64,000 nucleotides of DNA from Alcanivorax sp. S71-1-4. GTDB lineage: Bacteria; Pseudomonadota; Gammaproteobacteria; Pseudomonadales; Alcanivoracaceae. The stretch covers positions 167,628 through 231,627 of the forward strand of contig NZ_AQOR01000002.1 of the NCBI RefSeq assembly GCF_009846755.1. Reading direction: 5' to 3'. Below the pieces are notes generated by a model. The model saw only the letters and a program-made list of their open reading frames with translations. It searched no databases and had not been told where the DNA came from. Shown here piece after piece: positions 45,332-54,803 of the stretch; the stretch's first letter is position 1; each line of letters starts with the position of its first letter. The position numbers were made by a program, and so were the translations under genes.

Positions 45332-46366
45332 TCAGAACGCATCCGGCGTTTTTGCTTTTTCCCGGGCCGCTTCGCGGGAGATCAGGCCTTTTTGCACCAA
45401 CCCCTGCAGACACTGGTCCAGTGTCTGCATGCCCAGCCCGGCGCCGGTCTGGATGGCGGAGTACATCTGAGCCACCTTGTCTTCGCGGATCAGGTTGCGG
45501 ATCGCCGGGGTGCCGATCATGATTTCGTGCGCCGCCACCCGACCGCCGCCGTTCTTCTTCAGCAGCGTTTGTGAAATCACCGCCTGCAGGGATTCCGACA
45601 GCATCGAACGCACCATGGATTTTTCTTCCGCCGGGAACACGTCCACCACCCGGTCGATGGTTTTTGCCGCCGACGTGGTGTGCAGGGTACCGAACACAAG
45701 GTGCCCGGTTTCGGCGGCGGTCAGCGCCAGGCGGATGGTTTCCAGGTCACGCATCTCACCTACCAGGATGATGTCCGGGTCTTCCCGCAGTGCCGAGCGC
45801 AGAGCTTCGGCGAAGCCGAGGGTGTCGCGGTGCACTTCCCGCTGGTTCATCAGGCACTTTTTCGATTCGTGCACGAATTCGATCGGGTCTTCGATGGTCA
45901 GGATGTGTTCGTAGCGGGTGTTGTTGATGAAATCGATCATGGCTGCCAGCGTGGTCGATTTACCGGAACCGGTTGGCCCGGTCACCAACACGATGCCACG
46001 CGGGGTTTCGGCAATCTTCTGGAACACCTTGCCCATCCCCAGGTCTTCCATCGACAGCACTTTCGACGGAATGGTCCGGAATACCGCGCCGGCGCCACGG
46101 TTCTGGTTGAAGGCGTTGACCCGGAAGCGGGCCACGCCGGGCACCTCGAACGAAAAGTCGGTTTCCAGGAATTCTTCGTAATCCTTGCGCTGCTTGTCGT
46201 TCATGATGTCGTAGATCAGCGCATGAACTTCCTTGTGTTCCATCGGCGGCAGGTTGATGCGGCGGACGTCGCCGTCCACCCGGATCATCGGCGGCAGGCC
46301 GGCCGACAAGTGAAGGTCAGACGCGCCGTTCTTGGCGCTGAAGGCAAGCAGTTCGGTGATATCCAT
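45332..46366 (-). CDS. pilT: PilT, type IV pilus retraction ATPase
   Basis: A 344-residue cytoplasmic hexameric motor that depolymerises pili. Motifs: Walker A TGPTGSGKSTTL, Asp box HILTIEDPIEFVH, Walker B ILVGEMRDLETIRLAL, His box GHLVFGTLHTTSAAKTIDR, and the PilT-specific AIRNLIRE near the C-terminus. It is the promoter-proximal gene of pilT-pilU and is divergent from yggS. With the Pil-Chp genes at 5.6-18.7 kb it forms the twitching control loop. Confidence 0.98.
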   Translation of the reverse strand: MDITELLAFSAKNGASDLHLSAGLPPMIRVDGDVRRINLPPMEHKEVHALIYDIMNDKQRKDYEEFLETDFSFEVPGVARFRVNAFNQNRGAGAVFRTIPSKVLSMEDLGMGKVFQKIAETPRGIVLVTGPTGSGKSTTLAAMIDFINNTRYEHILTIEDPIEFVHESKKCLMNQREVHRDTLGFAEALRSALREDPDIILVGEMRDLETIRLALTAAETGHLVFGTLHTTSAAKTIDRVVDVFPAEEKSMVRSMLSESLQAVISQTLLKKNGGGRVAAHEIMIGTPAIRNLIREDKVAQMYSAIQTGAGLGMQTLDQCLQGLVQKGLISREAAREKAKTPDAF

Positions 46367-46536
46367 GAGCGGTTCTTATACCTTGGATGGTTGCAGGGTC
46401 GCGATACAGGCCCTGAGGCGGTGTGCCTTTTGTTATGATGGCCCGGCATCGGCAGCGGACACTGAGCGCACCCCGTCGCGCTCAGAAAAAACACTTATGC
46501 CGGCTAACTTACCCCGACACCGGAAGCGGTTCAATA
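46367..46536. promoter_or_regulatory. Divergent intergenic region, pilT / yggS
   Basis: 170 bases between the divergent pilT and yggS genes; promoters for both should lie here. No operator motif is recognised. Confidence 0.4.
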
Positions 46537-47241
46537 ATGGATGCTACCCGCTCTGACACGCTGACCGCGCGGCTTGGCGCGCTGCAACGCCGAATCCGTC
46601 ACAGTTGCGAGGCGGCCGGTCGTGACCCGGCCGCTGTCACCCTGCTGGCGGTGAGCAAGACCCGGCAGGCCGACGAGGTCCGGGCCCTGGCGGCACTGGG
46701 TGTCACCGATATCGGCGAAAACTACCTGCAGGAGGCCCTGCCCAAGCAGGACGCCCTGGCTGATCTGCCCCTCACCTGGCATTTCATCGGGCCGATCCAG
46801 TCGAACAAGACCCGCGACATCGCCAGCCGTTTCGACTGGGTGCATTCGGTGGACCGGGACCGGATCGCCCGGCGCCTCAACGACCAGCGGCCGGACCACC
46901 TGCCTCCGCTCAATGTCTGCATCCAGGTCAATATCGACGACGAAGACAGCAAGAGCGGCGTCGCCCCGGAACAGGTACCGGCCCTGGCGGCGCTGATCCA
47001 CGACCTGCCGCGGTTGCGATTGCAGGGATTGATGACGATTCCCCGGGCCGACGCCGCCGATGGCAACCGCGCCGCCTTTCGCCGCCTCGCCATGACACTG
47101 TCACAATTGCGTCATACCATAGCGGCTCTGGATACCCTGTCCATGGGCATGAGTGACGACTTCGAGGTCGCCATCGCCGAAGGTGCCACGCTGGTCCGGC
47201 TGGGCACCGCGCTGTTTGGCCCCCGCCCCGCGAAGCATTGA
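46537..47241 (+). CDS. yggS: YggS, PLP homeostasis protein
   Basis: A 234-residue alanine-racemase-like TIM-barrel protein that binds pyridoxal 5'-phosphate (PLPBP family). The PLP lysine is in LLAVSKTRQADEV; other blocks are GENYLQEALPK, WHFIGPIQSNK and LSMGMSDDFEVAIAEGATLVRLGTALFG. The ATG at 46537 gives the standard length; a longer frame from 46423 is unsupported. It heads yggS-proC-yggT-yggU, a conserved cluster. Confidence 0.96.
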   Translation: MDATRSDTLTARLGALQRRIRHSCEAAGRDPAAVTLLAVSKTRQADEVRALAALGVTDIGENYLQEALPKQDALADLPLTWHFIGPIQSNKTRDIASRFDWVHSVDRDRIARRLNDQRPDHLPPLNVCIQVNIDDEDSKSGVAPEQVPALAALIHDLPRLRLQGLMTIPRADAADGNRAAFRRLAMTLSQLRHTIAALDTLSMGMSDDFEVAIAEGATLVRLGTALFGPRPAKH

Positions 47242-47259
47242 CCGGCGCCGACGCGCCGG
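47242..47259 (+). repeat. Inverted repeat after yggS
   Basis: CCGGCGC, loop CGAC, GCGCCGG, starting one base after the yggS stop. No T-run follows, so it is a hairpin within the operon rather than a terminator. Confidence 0.5.
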
Positions 47260-47326
47260 CCCTCTGTCCTGTGCAGCAACCTTTAGCATCCGGGCCGCCC
47301 CGTGGCCGGCCTTCAAGGAGTAATGC

Positions 47327-48136
47327 ATGGCTCAGCAAGTGATCGGTTTCATCGGCGCCGGCAACATGGCCACCAGTCTGGTGGGTGGCATGATCGCCAA
47401 GGGCATCCGCCCGGCACGCATCTGGATGAGCGACGTGTCCGAGGCACGGCTGGCGGAACTGGGCCGCCAGCACCGGGTGCATACCACGACGCGCAACGAT
47501 GAAGTGGCGCAGCGCTGCGACGCGCTGGTACTGGCGGTGAAACCGCAGGTGATGGCCGAAGTCTGCGCCAGCCTGAGGCCGCATTTCGGCGACCGCGCGC
47601 CGCTGATCATTTCCATCGCCGCGGGCGTCACCGTGGACAACCTGCGCACCTGGCTTGGCGATGTGCCGGTCATCCGCACCATGCCGAACACGCCGGCACT
47701 GGTGCAGGCCGGCGCCACCGGGCTGTTCGCCGGCCCTGGCGTGACCGAGGAACACCGCACGCTGGCCAACCAGATCATGGGCAGCGTCGGCCTGTCGTTC
47801 TGGTTCGAGCAGGAAAGCGAACTGGACGTGGTCACCGCCGTGTCCGGCTCCGGCCCGGCCTATTTCTTCCTGCTGATGGAGGCCATGATCAACGCCGGTG
47901 AACAGCTCGGCCTGGACAGCCGCACGGCACGCCAGCTGGTGCTGCAGACCGCCTGGGGCGCGGCGCAACTGGCGATCACCAGCGAGCAGCCACCGGCCAC
48001 GCTGCGCGAGCAGGTCACCTCGCCGGGCGGCACCACGGCGGCGGCACTGAACGTGTTCGAGCAGGCCGGCCTGCGTGATCTGGTGGACAAGGCCCTGACC
48101 GCTGCCCGTGATCGCGCTCGCGAGCTTGCAAAATAG
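47327..48136 (+). CDS. proC: Pyrroline-5-carboxylate reductase
   Basis: A 269-residue NAD(P)H enzyme that makes the last step of proline synthesis. The dinucleotide-binding motif is IGFIGAGNMATSLVGG, and the family signatures IRTMPNTPALVQAGATGLF and EQVTSPGGTTAAALNVFEQAGL are present. AAGGAG precedes the ATG. Its place between yggS and yggT is conserved in gammaproteobacteria. Confidence 0.97.
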   Translation: MAQQVIGFIGAGNMATSLVGGMIAKGIRPARIWMSDVSEARLAELGRQHRVHTTTRNDEVAQRCDALVLAVKPQVMAEVCASLRPHFGDRAPLIISIAAGVTVDNLRTWLGDVPVIRTMPNTPALVQAGATGLFAGPGVTEEHRTLANQIMGSVGLSFWFEQESELDVVTAVSGSGPAYFFLLMEAMINAGEQLGLDSRTARQLVLQTAWGAAQLAITSEQPPATLREQVTSPGGTTAAALNVFEQAGLRDLVDKALTAARDRARELAK

Positions 48137-48266
48137 GGCTCCGCCCCGATACTACAGGGCAGCATTATTCCAGGCGCCAGGACGCCACGACTGACCGGCC
48201 GGGAGGTATGGCACCGCCCGCCCGGTTCACTGCGCCCGCGCCGGCCATCACGTCAGGAGTCACTGC

Positions 48267-48803
48267 ATGAATCCACAGGGAGCGCTTTCCTTCCTGCTCG
48301 GTACCGCCATTGATCTGTACATCTTTGTGCTGCTCACCCGCTTCATCCTGCAGCTGGTGCGGGCCGATTTCTATAACCCCATTTCCCAGTTCATCGTGAA
48401 AGCCAGCAACCCGGTACTGGTGCCGTTGCGCAAGCTGATCCCGGCCAACGGCAATCTTGACCTGGCCTCGCTGGTGGCGGTGCTGCTGTTGCTGTGCGCC
48501 AAGGTGTACATGATGGTGCTGCTCGGCGGCGGCATGCCGCCGGCGTCGGTGCTGGTGCTGTATGCGCTGCGTTCGCTCGCCGGCCTGCTGCTGAACTACC
48601 TGTTCTTCGCCGTGCTGGTGCGCGTGATCCTGAGCTGGGTGGCGCCGGACCCGTACAACCCCTTCACCGCCATCATGATCCAGATCACCGAACCGGTGAT
48701 GGCGCCAGTGCGCCGCCTCCTGCCCTCCATGGGCGGACTGGACCTGAGCCCGCTGATCGTGCTGCTGGGCATCCAGTTCCTGATGATCCTGTTCGCCGTC
48801 TGA
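48267..48803 (+). CDS. yggT: YggT family membrane protein
   Basis: A 178-residue inner-membrane protein with two YggT repeats, each containing paired membrane spans and the N-P rich motif ([52 protein letters not shown]). The family has been linked to osmotic or potassium-related phenotypes, but its biochemical role is unsettled. CAGGAG precedes the ATG. Its TGA overlaps the yggU ATG by 1 base. Confidence 0.94.
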   Translation: MNPQGALSFLLGTAIDLYIFVLLTRFILQLVRADFYNPISQFIVKASNPVLVPLRKLIPANGNLDLASLVAVLLLLCAKVYMMVLLGGGMPPASVLVLYALRSLAGLLLNYLFFAVLVRVILSWVAPDPYNPFTAIMIQITEPVMAPVRRLLPSMGGLDLSPLIVLLGIQFLMILFAV

Positions 48804-49096
48804 TGGCGCTGCTGACGCGCGACGGCGACGACCTGTTGCTCAGTTGCTACCTGCAACCGCGCGCCAGCCGAACGGAAATCATCGGGGAGCATGACGGTGC
48901 GCTGAAAATCCGCCTCAGCGCACCGCCGGTGGATGGCGCGGCCAATGCCGAGTTAGTCGCCTTCCTGGCGAAGCTCTGCGGAGTACCCAAACAGCAGGTG
49001 GTGATCGAAAGCGGCGCCACCGGGCGGCGCAAACGGGTCAGGATCAGCGGCGTCAGCAATATCCCCGCCCCCCTGCAAGGCAGCGGGGTCCGGTAG
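48803..49096 (+). CDS. yggU: YggU/DUF167 family protein
   Basis: A 97-residue protein of the DUF167 family: [48 protein letters not shown], then [22 protein letters not shown]. Function unknown. It starts at the ATG overlapping the yggT stop. Its TAG stop codon is the TAG of the GGTAGGGTGGG that opens the downstream REPIN-like element, so the element fixed the C-terminus ([11 protein letters not shown]). Confidence 0.93.
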   Translation: MALLTRDGDDLLLSCYLQPRASRTEIIGEHDGALKIRLSAPPVDGAANAELVAFLAKLCGVPKQQVVIESGATGRRKRVRISGVSNIPAPLQGSGVR

Positions 49097-49255
49097 GGTG
49101 GGTAGAGCCAAAGGCGAACACGTCCATGCCGCACACTGCTCGCACAAAACCAGCGGAACTACCTACCTCCCAAGCCGGGTGATTTCGATGACTTTGCGGG
49201 AGTGATTAACGGGCATGGACACGGTGGGTTTCGCCTTTGGCTCTACCCACCCTAC
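49092..49255. repeat. REPIN-like inverted repeat element, copy B
   Basis: Left arm from 49092 (GGTAGGGTGGGTAGAGCCAA, then AGGCGAA), right arm at 49223-49255 ending CTCTACCCACCCTAC. The left arm has lost part of its inner end (CACG in place of ACCCACC). The centre CTGCTCGCAC, GGAACTACCT, TTTCGATGACTTTGCGGGAG matches copy C closely. It fills nearly the whole space between the convergent yggU and uvrD genes, overlapping the yggU stop and ending 5 bases short of uvrD. Confidence 0.88.
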
Positions 49256-49260
49256 TCCAC

Positions 49261-51438
49261 TCAGAGCACTTCCAACCGTGCGTACTGGCTGACCAGCCAT
49301 TTGCTGCCGGCGCCGTCGAAGTTGATCTGCAGGCGCGCATTCGGGCCCTGCCCCTCGAAGTGCAGAATAGTGCCTTCGCCGAATTTCGGGTGCATCACCC
49401 GCATGCCCAGGCGATAGCCGCCCACTTCCTCACCGCGCACCGGGCTGCCGCTGGAGGCCGCCACCGGGCGTGACATGCCGCCGCGCAGACGCACTTCTTC
49501 CAGCAGCGCCGCCGGAATTTCTCGCAGGAAGCGCGACGGTGCGTTCATCGTTTCGCTGCCGTGCAGGCGGCGGCTTTCTGCATAGGTGAGGTAGAGCTGG
49601 CGCATGGCGCGGGTGATGCCCACATAGCAAAGCCGGCGCTCTTCCGCCAGCCGGCCCGGCTCCTCGGACGACATCTGGTGCGGGAACAGGCCCTCTTCCA
49701 GACCCGCCATGAACACCACCGGGAATTCCAGGCCCTTGGCCGAGTGCAGCGTCATCATCTGCACGGCCTCATCGTGTTCCCCGGCCTGGCGCTCGCCCGC
49801 TTCCAGCGCGGCATGGTCCAGGAAAGCGGTCAGCACGTCGGCACCATCCTCCACGTCCTCATCGCCGAACTGCCGTGTGGCGGTGATCAGTTCGCGCAGG
49901 TTCTCGACCCGTTGCTGGCCCTTTTCGCCCTTTTCGTTGGCGTGGAATTCCAGCAGGCCGGAGGCAGCAAGGATATGCTCGGTGCGCTCCCACAACGCGA
50001 GACCCTGCGTGTCCTTCGTCATCTGCTCGATCAGCGACACGAAGCCACCCAGGGCGCTGGCCGCACGGCCCGGCAGTGAGCCATCACTGATCATCTGCAG
50101 CGCCGTGCGCCACAGGCTCTGGTTCGTTTGCCGGGCGCGTTCGCGCAGGGCATCCAGGGTCTTGTCGCCGATGCCGCGGGTCGGCGTATTGACCACCCGC
50201 TCAAACGCTGCATCGGCATCGCGGTTCACCAGCAGGCGCAGGTAGCCCAGCGCGTTGCGGATTTCAGCCCGCTCGAAGAAGCGCTGGCCGCCATAGATGC
50301 GGTACGGAATGCCGGCCTGCAAAAAGGCCTCTTCCAGCACGCGCGACTGCGCGTTGGAGCGGTACAGCACCGCCATCTCACTGCGGCTGATGCCTTCGTC
50401 CTGATGTTTCTGCACCCGGCCGGCGATAAAGCGTGCCTCGTCCACCTCATTGAAGCCGGTATAGACACGGATCGGTTCGCCTTCGCTGATCTCGGTCCAG
50501 AGCTCTTTGCCGAGCCGGTCGCTGTTGTTGGCGATCACCGCGTTGGCGGCTTGCAGAATGGTGCCCGTGGAACGGTAGTTCTGTTCCAGGCGGATGGTGC
50601 GCAGGCCGGGAAAATCTTTCGCTAGGCGCTGGATGTTCTCGATCTTCGCGCCGCGCCAGCCATAGATGGACTGGTCGTCGTCCCCGACGATCGTCACCGC
50701 CGCGCCGCCGCCGGCCAGCAGTTGCAACCAGGCGTACTGGATGGCGTTGGTGTCCTGGAATTCGTCCACCAGGATATGCCGGAAACGGCGCTGGTAATGG
50801 CCGCGCAGTTCGTCGTTGTCGCGGATCAGCTCCAGCGCGCGCAGCAGCAGCTCGTTGAAATCCACCAGCCCGCCCCGGGCGCAGGCTTCTTCATAGGTGC
50901 TGTAGATCTTCTGCATGGTGAGCAGGAACAGATCACCGCCGGGCTCCATATGCGCGGCACGCAGGCCTTCATCCTTCTGGCTGTTGATGAACCACTGGGC
51001 CTGGCGCGGCGGCCAGCGCTGTTCATCCAGCCCCAGTTCCCGGATCACCCGCTTGACCAGCCGCAACTGGTCGTCGGAATCGAGGATGGTAAAACCGTCC
51101 GGCAGGCCGGCTTCCTGCCAGTGGGCACGCAACAGCCGGTGGGCGATACCGTGGAACGTGCCCACCCACATGCCGGAGGCCGGCATGCGCAACAATTGTT
51201 CAATGCGCCCACGCATCTCTGCGGCCGCTTTATTGGTAAAGGTGACGGCCAGAATGCCGTACGGCGAGGCTTGCTCAGTGGCCACCAGAAACGCTATCCG
51301 GTGCACCAGCACACGGGTCTTGCCCGAGCCGGCGCCGGCCAGCACCAGCAGGTACGGGTCGTCCGCCGCCACGGCATCGCGCTGCGCGGGGTTCAGGCCA
51401 TCCAGAAGTTCATCGAGTAGATCGGTCGCATCATTCAT
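49261..51438 (-). CDS. uvrD: DNA helicase II, UvrD
   Basis: A 725-residue superfamily 1A 3'-5' helicase of nucleotide excision and mismatch repair. Motifs: Q-motif LNPAQRDAV, Walker A LAGAGSGKTRVL, Walker B VDEFQDTNAIQY, motif III VGDDDQSIYGWRGA, motif IV RLEQNYRST, motif V TLHSAKGLEF and motif VI RRLCYVGITRA. The C-terminal end FGEGTILHFEGQGPNARLQINF is the RNA polymerase-binding Tudor-like domain. It is convergent with yggU and divergent from the GGDEF/EAL gene. Confidence 0.98.
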   Translation of the reverse strand: MNDATDLLDELLDGLNPAQRDAVAADDPYLLVLAGAGSGKTRVLVHRIAFLVATEQASPYGILAVTFTNKAAAEMRGRIEQLLRMPASGMWVGTFHGIAHRLLRAHWQEAGLPDGFTILDSDDQLRLVKRVIRELGLDEQRWPPRQAQWFINSQKDEGLRAAHMEPGGDLFLLTMQKIYSTYEEACARGGLVDFNELLLRALELIRDNDELRGHYQRRFRHILVDEFQDTNAIQYAWLQLLAGGGAAVTIVGDDDQSIYGWRGAKIENIQRLAKDFPGLRTIRLEQNYRSTGTILQAANAVIANNSDRLGKELWTEISEGEPIRVYTGFNEVDEARFIAGRVQKHQDEGISRSEMAVLYRSNAQSRVLEEAFLQAGIPYRIYGGQRFFERAEIRNALGYLRLLVNRDADAAFERVVNTPTRGIGDKTLDALRERARQTNQSLWRTALQMISDGSLPGRAASALGGFVSLIEQMTKDTQGLALWERTEHILAASGLLEFHANEKGEKGQQRVENLRELITATRQFGDEDVEDGADVLTAFLDHAALEAGERQAGEHDEAVQMMTLHSAKGLEFPVVFMAGLEEGLFPHQMSSEEPGRLAEERRLCYVGITRAMRQLYLTYAESRRLHGSETMNAPSRFLREIPAALLEEVRLRGGMSRPVAASSGSPVRGEEVGGYRLGMRVMHPKFGEGTILHFEGQGPNARLQINFDGAGSKWLVSQYARLEVL

Positions 51439-51723
51439 GGGGCAGGAATTCTAGGCGCTGCCAGCACTTATGTCATCGACGCAGGGCATGCGCCTAAAGT
51501 CCTCTTGTCGTATCCGCCAATCCCGCCGGGGTATACAAAGCGGTACACCGGACTGCCGAAATCCGGTGAACACAGGCATACTGGCACGGCAAAGCATGTT
51601 TTACTGCATCACGCCACCGGGGCTACACTGCCAGCACTATGCACGGCAACGACAAAAAAACCGGTAGGCAACAATAACAACCCGGCTATTCATTGACTGA
51701 CTTGCAAAGCGGGAGGGGTTTGC
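51439..51723. promoter_or_regulatory. Divergent intergenic region, uvrD / GGDEF-EAL gene
   Basis: 285 bases between divergent genes. Short open frames are present but none has a ribosome-binding site or protein-like content. No LexA-type box (CTGT-N8-ACAG) was found by eye. Confidence 0.35.
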
Positions 51724-54585
51724 GTGTCGACAGGTTCACAGCTACCGCCGCCATCCGGCCAGGCGCTGTCCGATGCGCACACCCGGCTGCTGGTGCAGGC
51801 ACTGCCGATGCTCAATCTGGTGGAACCGCTGGCAGCGCTGCTGTTGCTGTGGCTCTATCACGAGGGCCCCACACCGCTGTGGCAGGTGATCACCTGGGCC
51901 ACACTGGTGATCAGCGTGGTGTTCCTGCGGCTGGTGGCCGGCCAGTTGCTGCGGCACCTGGACGCCGACACCGCCTCGCTGCGCGCCTGGCGCATCAGCC
52001 TGCTGCTGACGCTGGTCGCCAATGGCGCCCTGTTCGGGCTGGCGCTGGTCTGGCTCAATCCCGCCGATACCCTGTTCCAGCCCGGGGCCGTCACAGCCCA
52101 GGCACTGGCGCTGACGCTGGTACTCGGGCTGACCGTGGTGGCCGTGGCCAGCTGCGGCATGTATCTGCCCGCCGCGCTGACCTACGTGCTCAGTGCCCTG
52201 ACCCCGCTGGCCCTGCACCTTTGGCTGGCGTCACCGGACTACCGGCTGTTCTCCCTCGGTGTGCTGCTGTATCTGGTGTTCAGCCTGCTGGCGATCCGCC
52301 GCATCAGCGGTGCCGCGCGCAGCACGCTGTCGTTACAGGGGAGCAACAACGCGCTGATCCACTACCTCGACAGCGCCCGCGCGGATGCCGAGGCACTGAA
52401 CGAAAAACTCGCGCGTGAAATCTGCGAACGCAAGGAAGCCCGCCAGCGATTGCAGGAATCCCGTGACCGGCTCGAGTCCACCGTGACAGAGCGGACCCGC
52501 GCACTGGAACAGATGAACACCGAGCTGGCCGCCACCAGCCAGCGGCTGCAACTGGCGCTGGATGCGAGCAACATCTGCCTGTGGGACTGGAATCTGGTGA
52601 CCGGCGACACCTTTCATTCCAACTTCGACCGCCTGCTCGGCTTTGACGATTCCACCGTCGGCAACTTCGTCGAGGACCTGCGCAAGCTGGTGCACCCGAA
52701 TGACTTCCCGTTGATCCGCCAGGCGATGGTGGATCACTTCAAGGGGCTCACCACCCAGTATCAGGTGGTGTACCGCATGCAGCACGCCGACGGTCGCTGG
52801 CACTGGATCGCCGATGAAGGCCGGGTGGTGGCCTGGAACCAGCAGGGCCGCGCCACCCGCATGATCGGCACCCGGCGCGACATCACCGAAGACAAGGAAG
52901 CCCGCGAACAACTGCGGCTGGCCGCCACCGTGTTCGAGAACGCCTCCGAGGGCATCTTCATCTTCGACCGCAACTTCCGCTTCCTCACCGTCAACGACTG
53001 CTTTTCCCGCATCACCGGCTATCAGGACCGGGAAGTGGTCGGCCATTCGGTAATGGATATCGGCAACGTGCCGGAGAACGAGAAGATCTACCGCGACATC
53101 CTGTCCGCCCTGGGCAAGGAAGGTTTCTGGGAAGGCGAGATGACCGAGCGCCGCAAGAGCGGCGAACGCTACCCGGAATGGCTGCAGATCAGCGCGGTGT
53201 ACGATGAGTCTGGCCGGCTGACACATTATGTCGGCATGTTTTCCGACCTGACCGCGCGCAAGGAAGCAGAAGAACGGGTGCAGTTCCTGTCCAATTTCGA
53301 CCGCCTGACCGGCTTCGCCAACCGCAACCAGTTCCGTGAACGACTGCAGAAGTGCCTCACCCTGTCGCGCCTGAACCGCAAGAAAGCCGCCCTCGTGTTC
53401 ATCGACCTCGACCGTTTCCGCCCGATCAACGATTCCCTCGGCCACGAAGTCGGCGACCGCCTGCTGAAACTGGCCGCCGAACGCCTGCGCGGCTGCGGCT
53501 TCGAAGAGGACAATCTGGCCCGCGTCGGCGGCGATGAGTTCACGCTGATCGTGGAACAGTATTCCGACCCGCGCGCGCTGGAGCATGTCTGCAACAAGCT
53601 GATCAATGCCATGCGCCGCCCCTTCCACTTCGACCAGCACGAACTGCTGCTCGGCGCCAGTGTCGGCATCAGCGTGTTCCCCGACACCGCCCAGGACGTG
53701 CAGACGCTGATCAACCAGGCCGACCTGGCCATGCACCAGGCCAAGCGCGCCGGCGGGAACAACTTCCAGTTCTATTCCAGCGACATGCGCGTCGCCTCGG
53801 TGGAACAACTGGCACTGGAAACCAGCCTGCGCAAGGCCATTTTCAAGAACGAATTCGTCGTGCACTACCAGCCGAAGATGGACCTGGGCCGCAACTGCAT
53901 CACGTCAGTGGAAGCACTGGTACGCTGGCAACATCCGACCATGGGCCTGCTGCCGCCGAAGGATTTTATTCCGCTGGCAGAAGAGACAGGGCTGATCAGC
54001 GCCATTGGTGAACTCGTGCTGGAACGCTCCTGCCGCCAGGCCATGCAGTGGTACAACAGCGGGCTGGGTGACATCTGCGTGTCGGTGAACCTGTCGGCGC
54101 ACCAGTTCCGCAAGGGCAACGTGCTGGAGATCGTCGACCGCGTGCTGGAAACCACCGGGCTACCGGCAGCGCTGCTGGAACTGGAGCTGACCGAAAGCCT
54201 GATCATGGAAGACCTGGACAAGAACATCGCCCTGCTCCAGGCCTTGCGTTCCCGGGGTGTGGCGCTGTCGCTGGATGATTTCGGCACCGGTTATTCCTCA
54301 CTCAGCTACCTCAAGCGCTTCCCCATCGACACCCTCAAGATCGACCGCTCCTTCATCACCGAACTCGACCAGAGCCCCGACGACGCGGCCATCACCCGCG
54401 CCATCATCGACATGGCGCACAGTCTGAACCTGCGTGTGGTGGCCGAAGGCGTGGAAACCGATTCACATCTGGACATCCTGCGCAGCATGGGCTGCGACAG
54501 CATCCAGGGGTATCTGATCAGCCGGCCGGTGCCGGAAGCAGAGTTGCTGCAACTGCTGGAAACGCAGAAGCAGGCGCGGGCCTGA
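51724..54585 (+). CDS. PAS-GGDEF-EAL cyclic-di-GMP protein with membrane sensor
   Basis: A 953-residue protein. About 20-195 holds five to six membrane spans; 205-280 is a coiled coil; two PAS domains lie at about 270-390 and 395-515 (the second ends in a PAC-like block). The GGDEF domain (520-685) keeps GGDEF at 602-606 but the inhibitory RxxD site is FEED, so product inhibition is likely absent. The EAL domain (700-945) keeps EALVRW (730-735), ELTES and DDFGTGYSSL (851-860), consistent with active phosphodiesterase. The start is GTG with GGGAGGGG upstream. Net activity cannot be told from sequence. c-di-GMP links fit the neighbouring pilus genes. Confidence 0.93.
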   Translation: MSTGSQLPPPSGQALSDAHTRLLVQALPMLNLVEPLAALLLLWLYHEGPTPLWQVITWATLVISVVFLRLVAGQLLRHLDADTASLRAWRISLLLTLVANGALFGLALVWLNPADTLFQPGAVTAQALALTLVLGLTVVAVASCGMYLPAALTYVLSALTPLALHLWLASPDYRLFSLGVLLYLVFSLLAIRRISGAARSTLSLQGSNNALIHYLDSARADAEALNEKLAREICERKEARQRLQESRDRLESTVTERTRALEQMNTELAATSQRLQLALDASNICLWDWNLVTGDTFHSNFDRLLGFDDSTVGNFVEDLRKLVHPNDFPLIRQAMVDHFKGLTTQYQVVYRMQHADGRWHWIADEGRVVAWNQQGRATRMIGTRRDITEDKEAREQLRLAATVFENASEGIFIFDRNFRFLTVNDCFSRITGYQDREVVGHSVMDIGNVPENEKIYRDILSALGKEGFWEGEMTERRKSGERYPEWLQISAVYDESGRLTHYVGMFSDLTARKEAEERVQFLSNFDRLTGFANRNQFRERLQKCLTLSRLNRKKAALVFIDLDRFRPINDSLGHEVGDRLLKLAAERLRGCGFEEDNLARVGGDEFTLIVEQYSDPRALEHVCNKLINAMRRPFHFDQHELLLGASVGISVFPDTAQDVQTLINQADLAMHQAKRAGGNNFQFYSSDMRVASVEQLALETSLRKAIFKNEFVVHYQPKMDLGRNCITSVEALVRWQHPTMGLLPPKDFIPLAEETGLISAIGELVLERSCRQAMQWYNSGLGDICVSVNLSAHQFRKGNVLEIVDRVLETTGLPAALLELELTESLIMEDLDKNIALLQALRSRGVALSLDDFGTGYSSLSYLKRFPIDTLKIDRSFITELDQSPDDAAITRAIIDMAHSLNLRVVAEGVETDSHLDILRSMGCDSIQGYLISRPVPEAELLQLLETQKQARA

Positions 54586-54614
54586 TCAGCCCATCCCCCC
54601 CGAAATGATCTGCC

Positions 54615-54783
54615 GTAGGGTGGGTAGAGCCAAAGGCGAACCCCACCGAGACCATGTCACGCACTGCTCGCACCCAATCAGCGGAACTACCTACTTCCCA
54701 AGCTGGGTGATTTCGATGACTTTGCGGGAGTGAATGACGGGCATGGACATGGTGGGTTTCGCCTTTGGCTCTACCCACCCTAC
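54615..54783. repeat. REPIN-like inverted repeat element, copy C
   Basis: Inverted 33-bp arms at 54615-54647 and 54751-54783 with one mismatch, starting GTAGGGTGGGTAGAGCCAA. The 103-base centre closely matches copy B. It lies between the convergent GGDEF/EAL and mgtE genes. Confidence 0.88.
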
Positions 54784-54803
54784 GGCCAAGAACCCGGGAT
54801 GAG

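Noticed and set aside
51505..51696. A 63-codon frame upstream of the GGDEF/EAL gene
   Set aside because: TTG start, no ribosome-binding site, low-complexity tail; probably noncoding.
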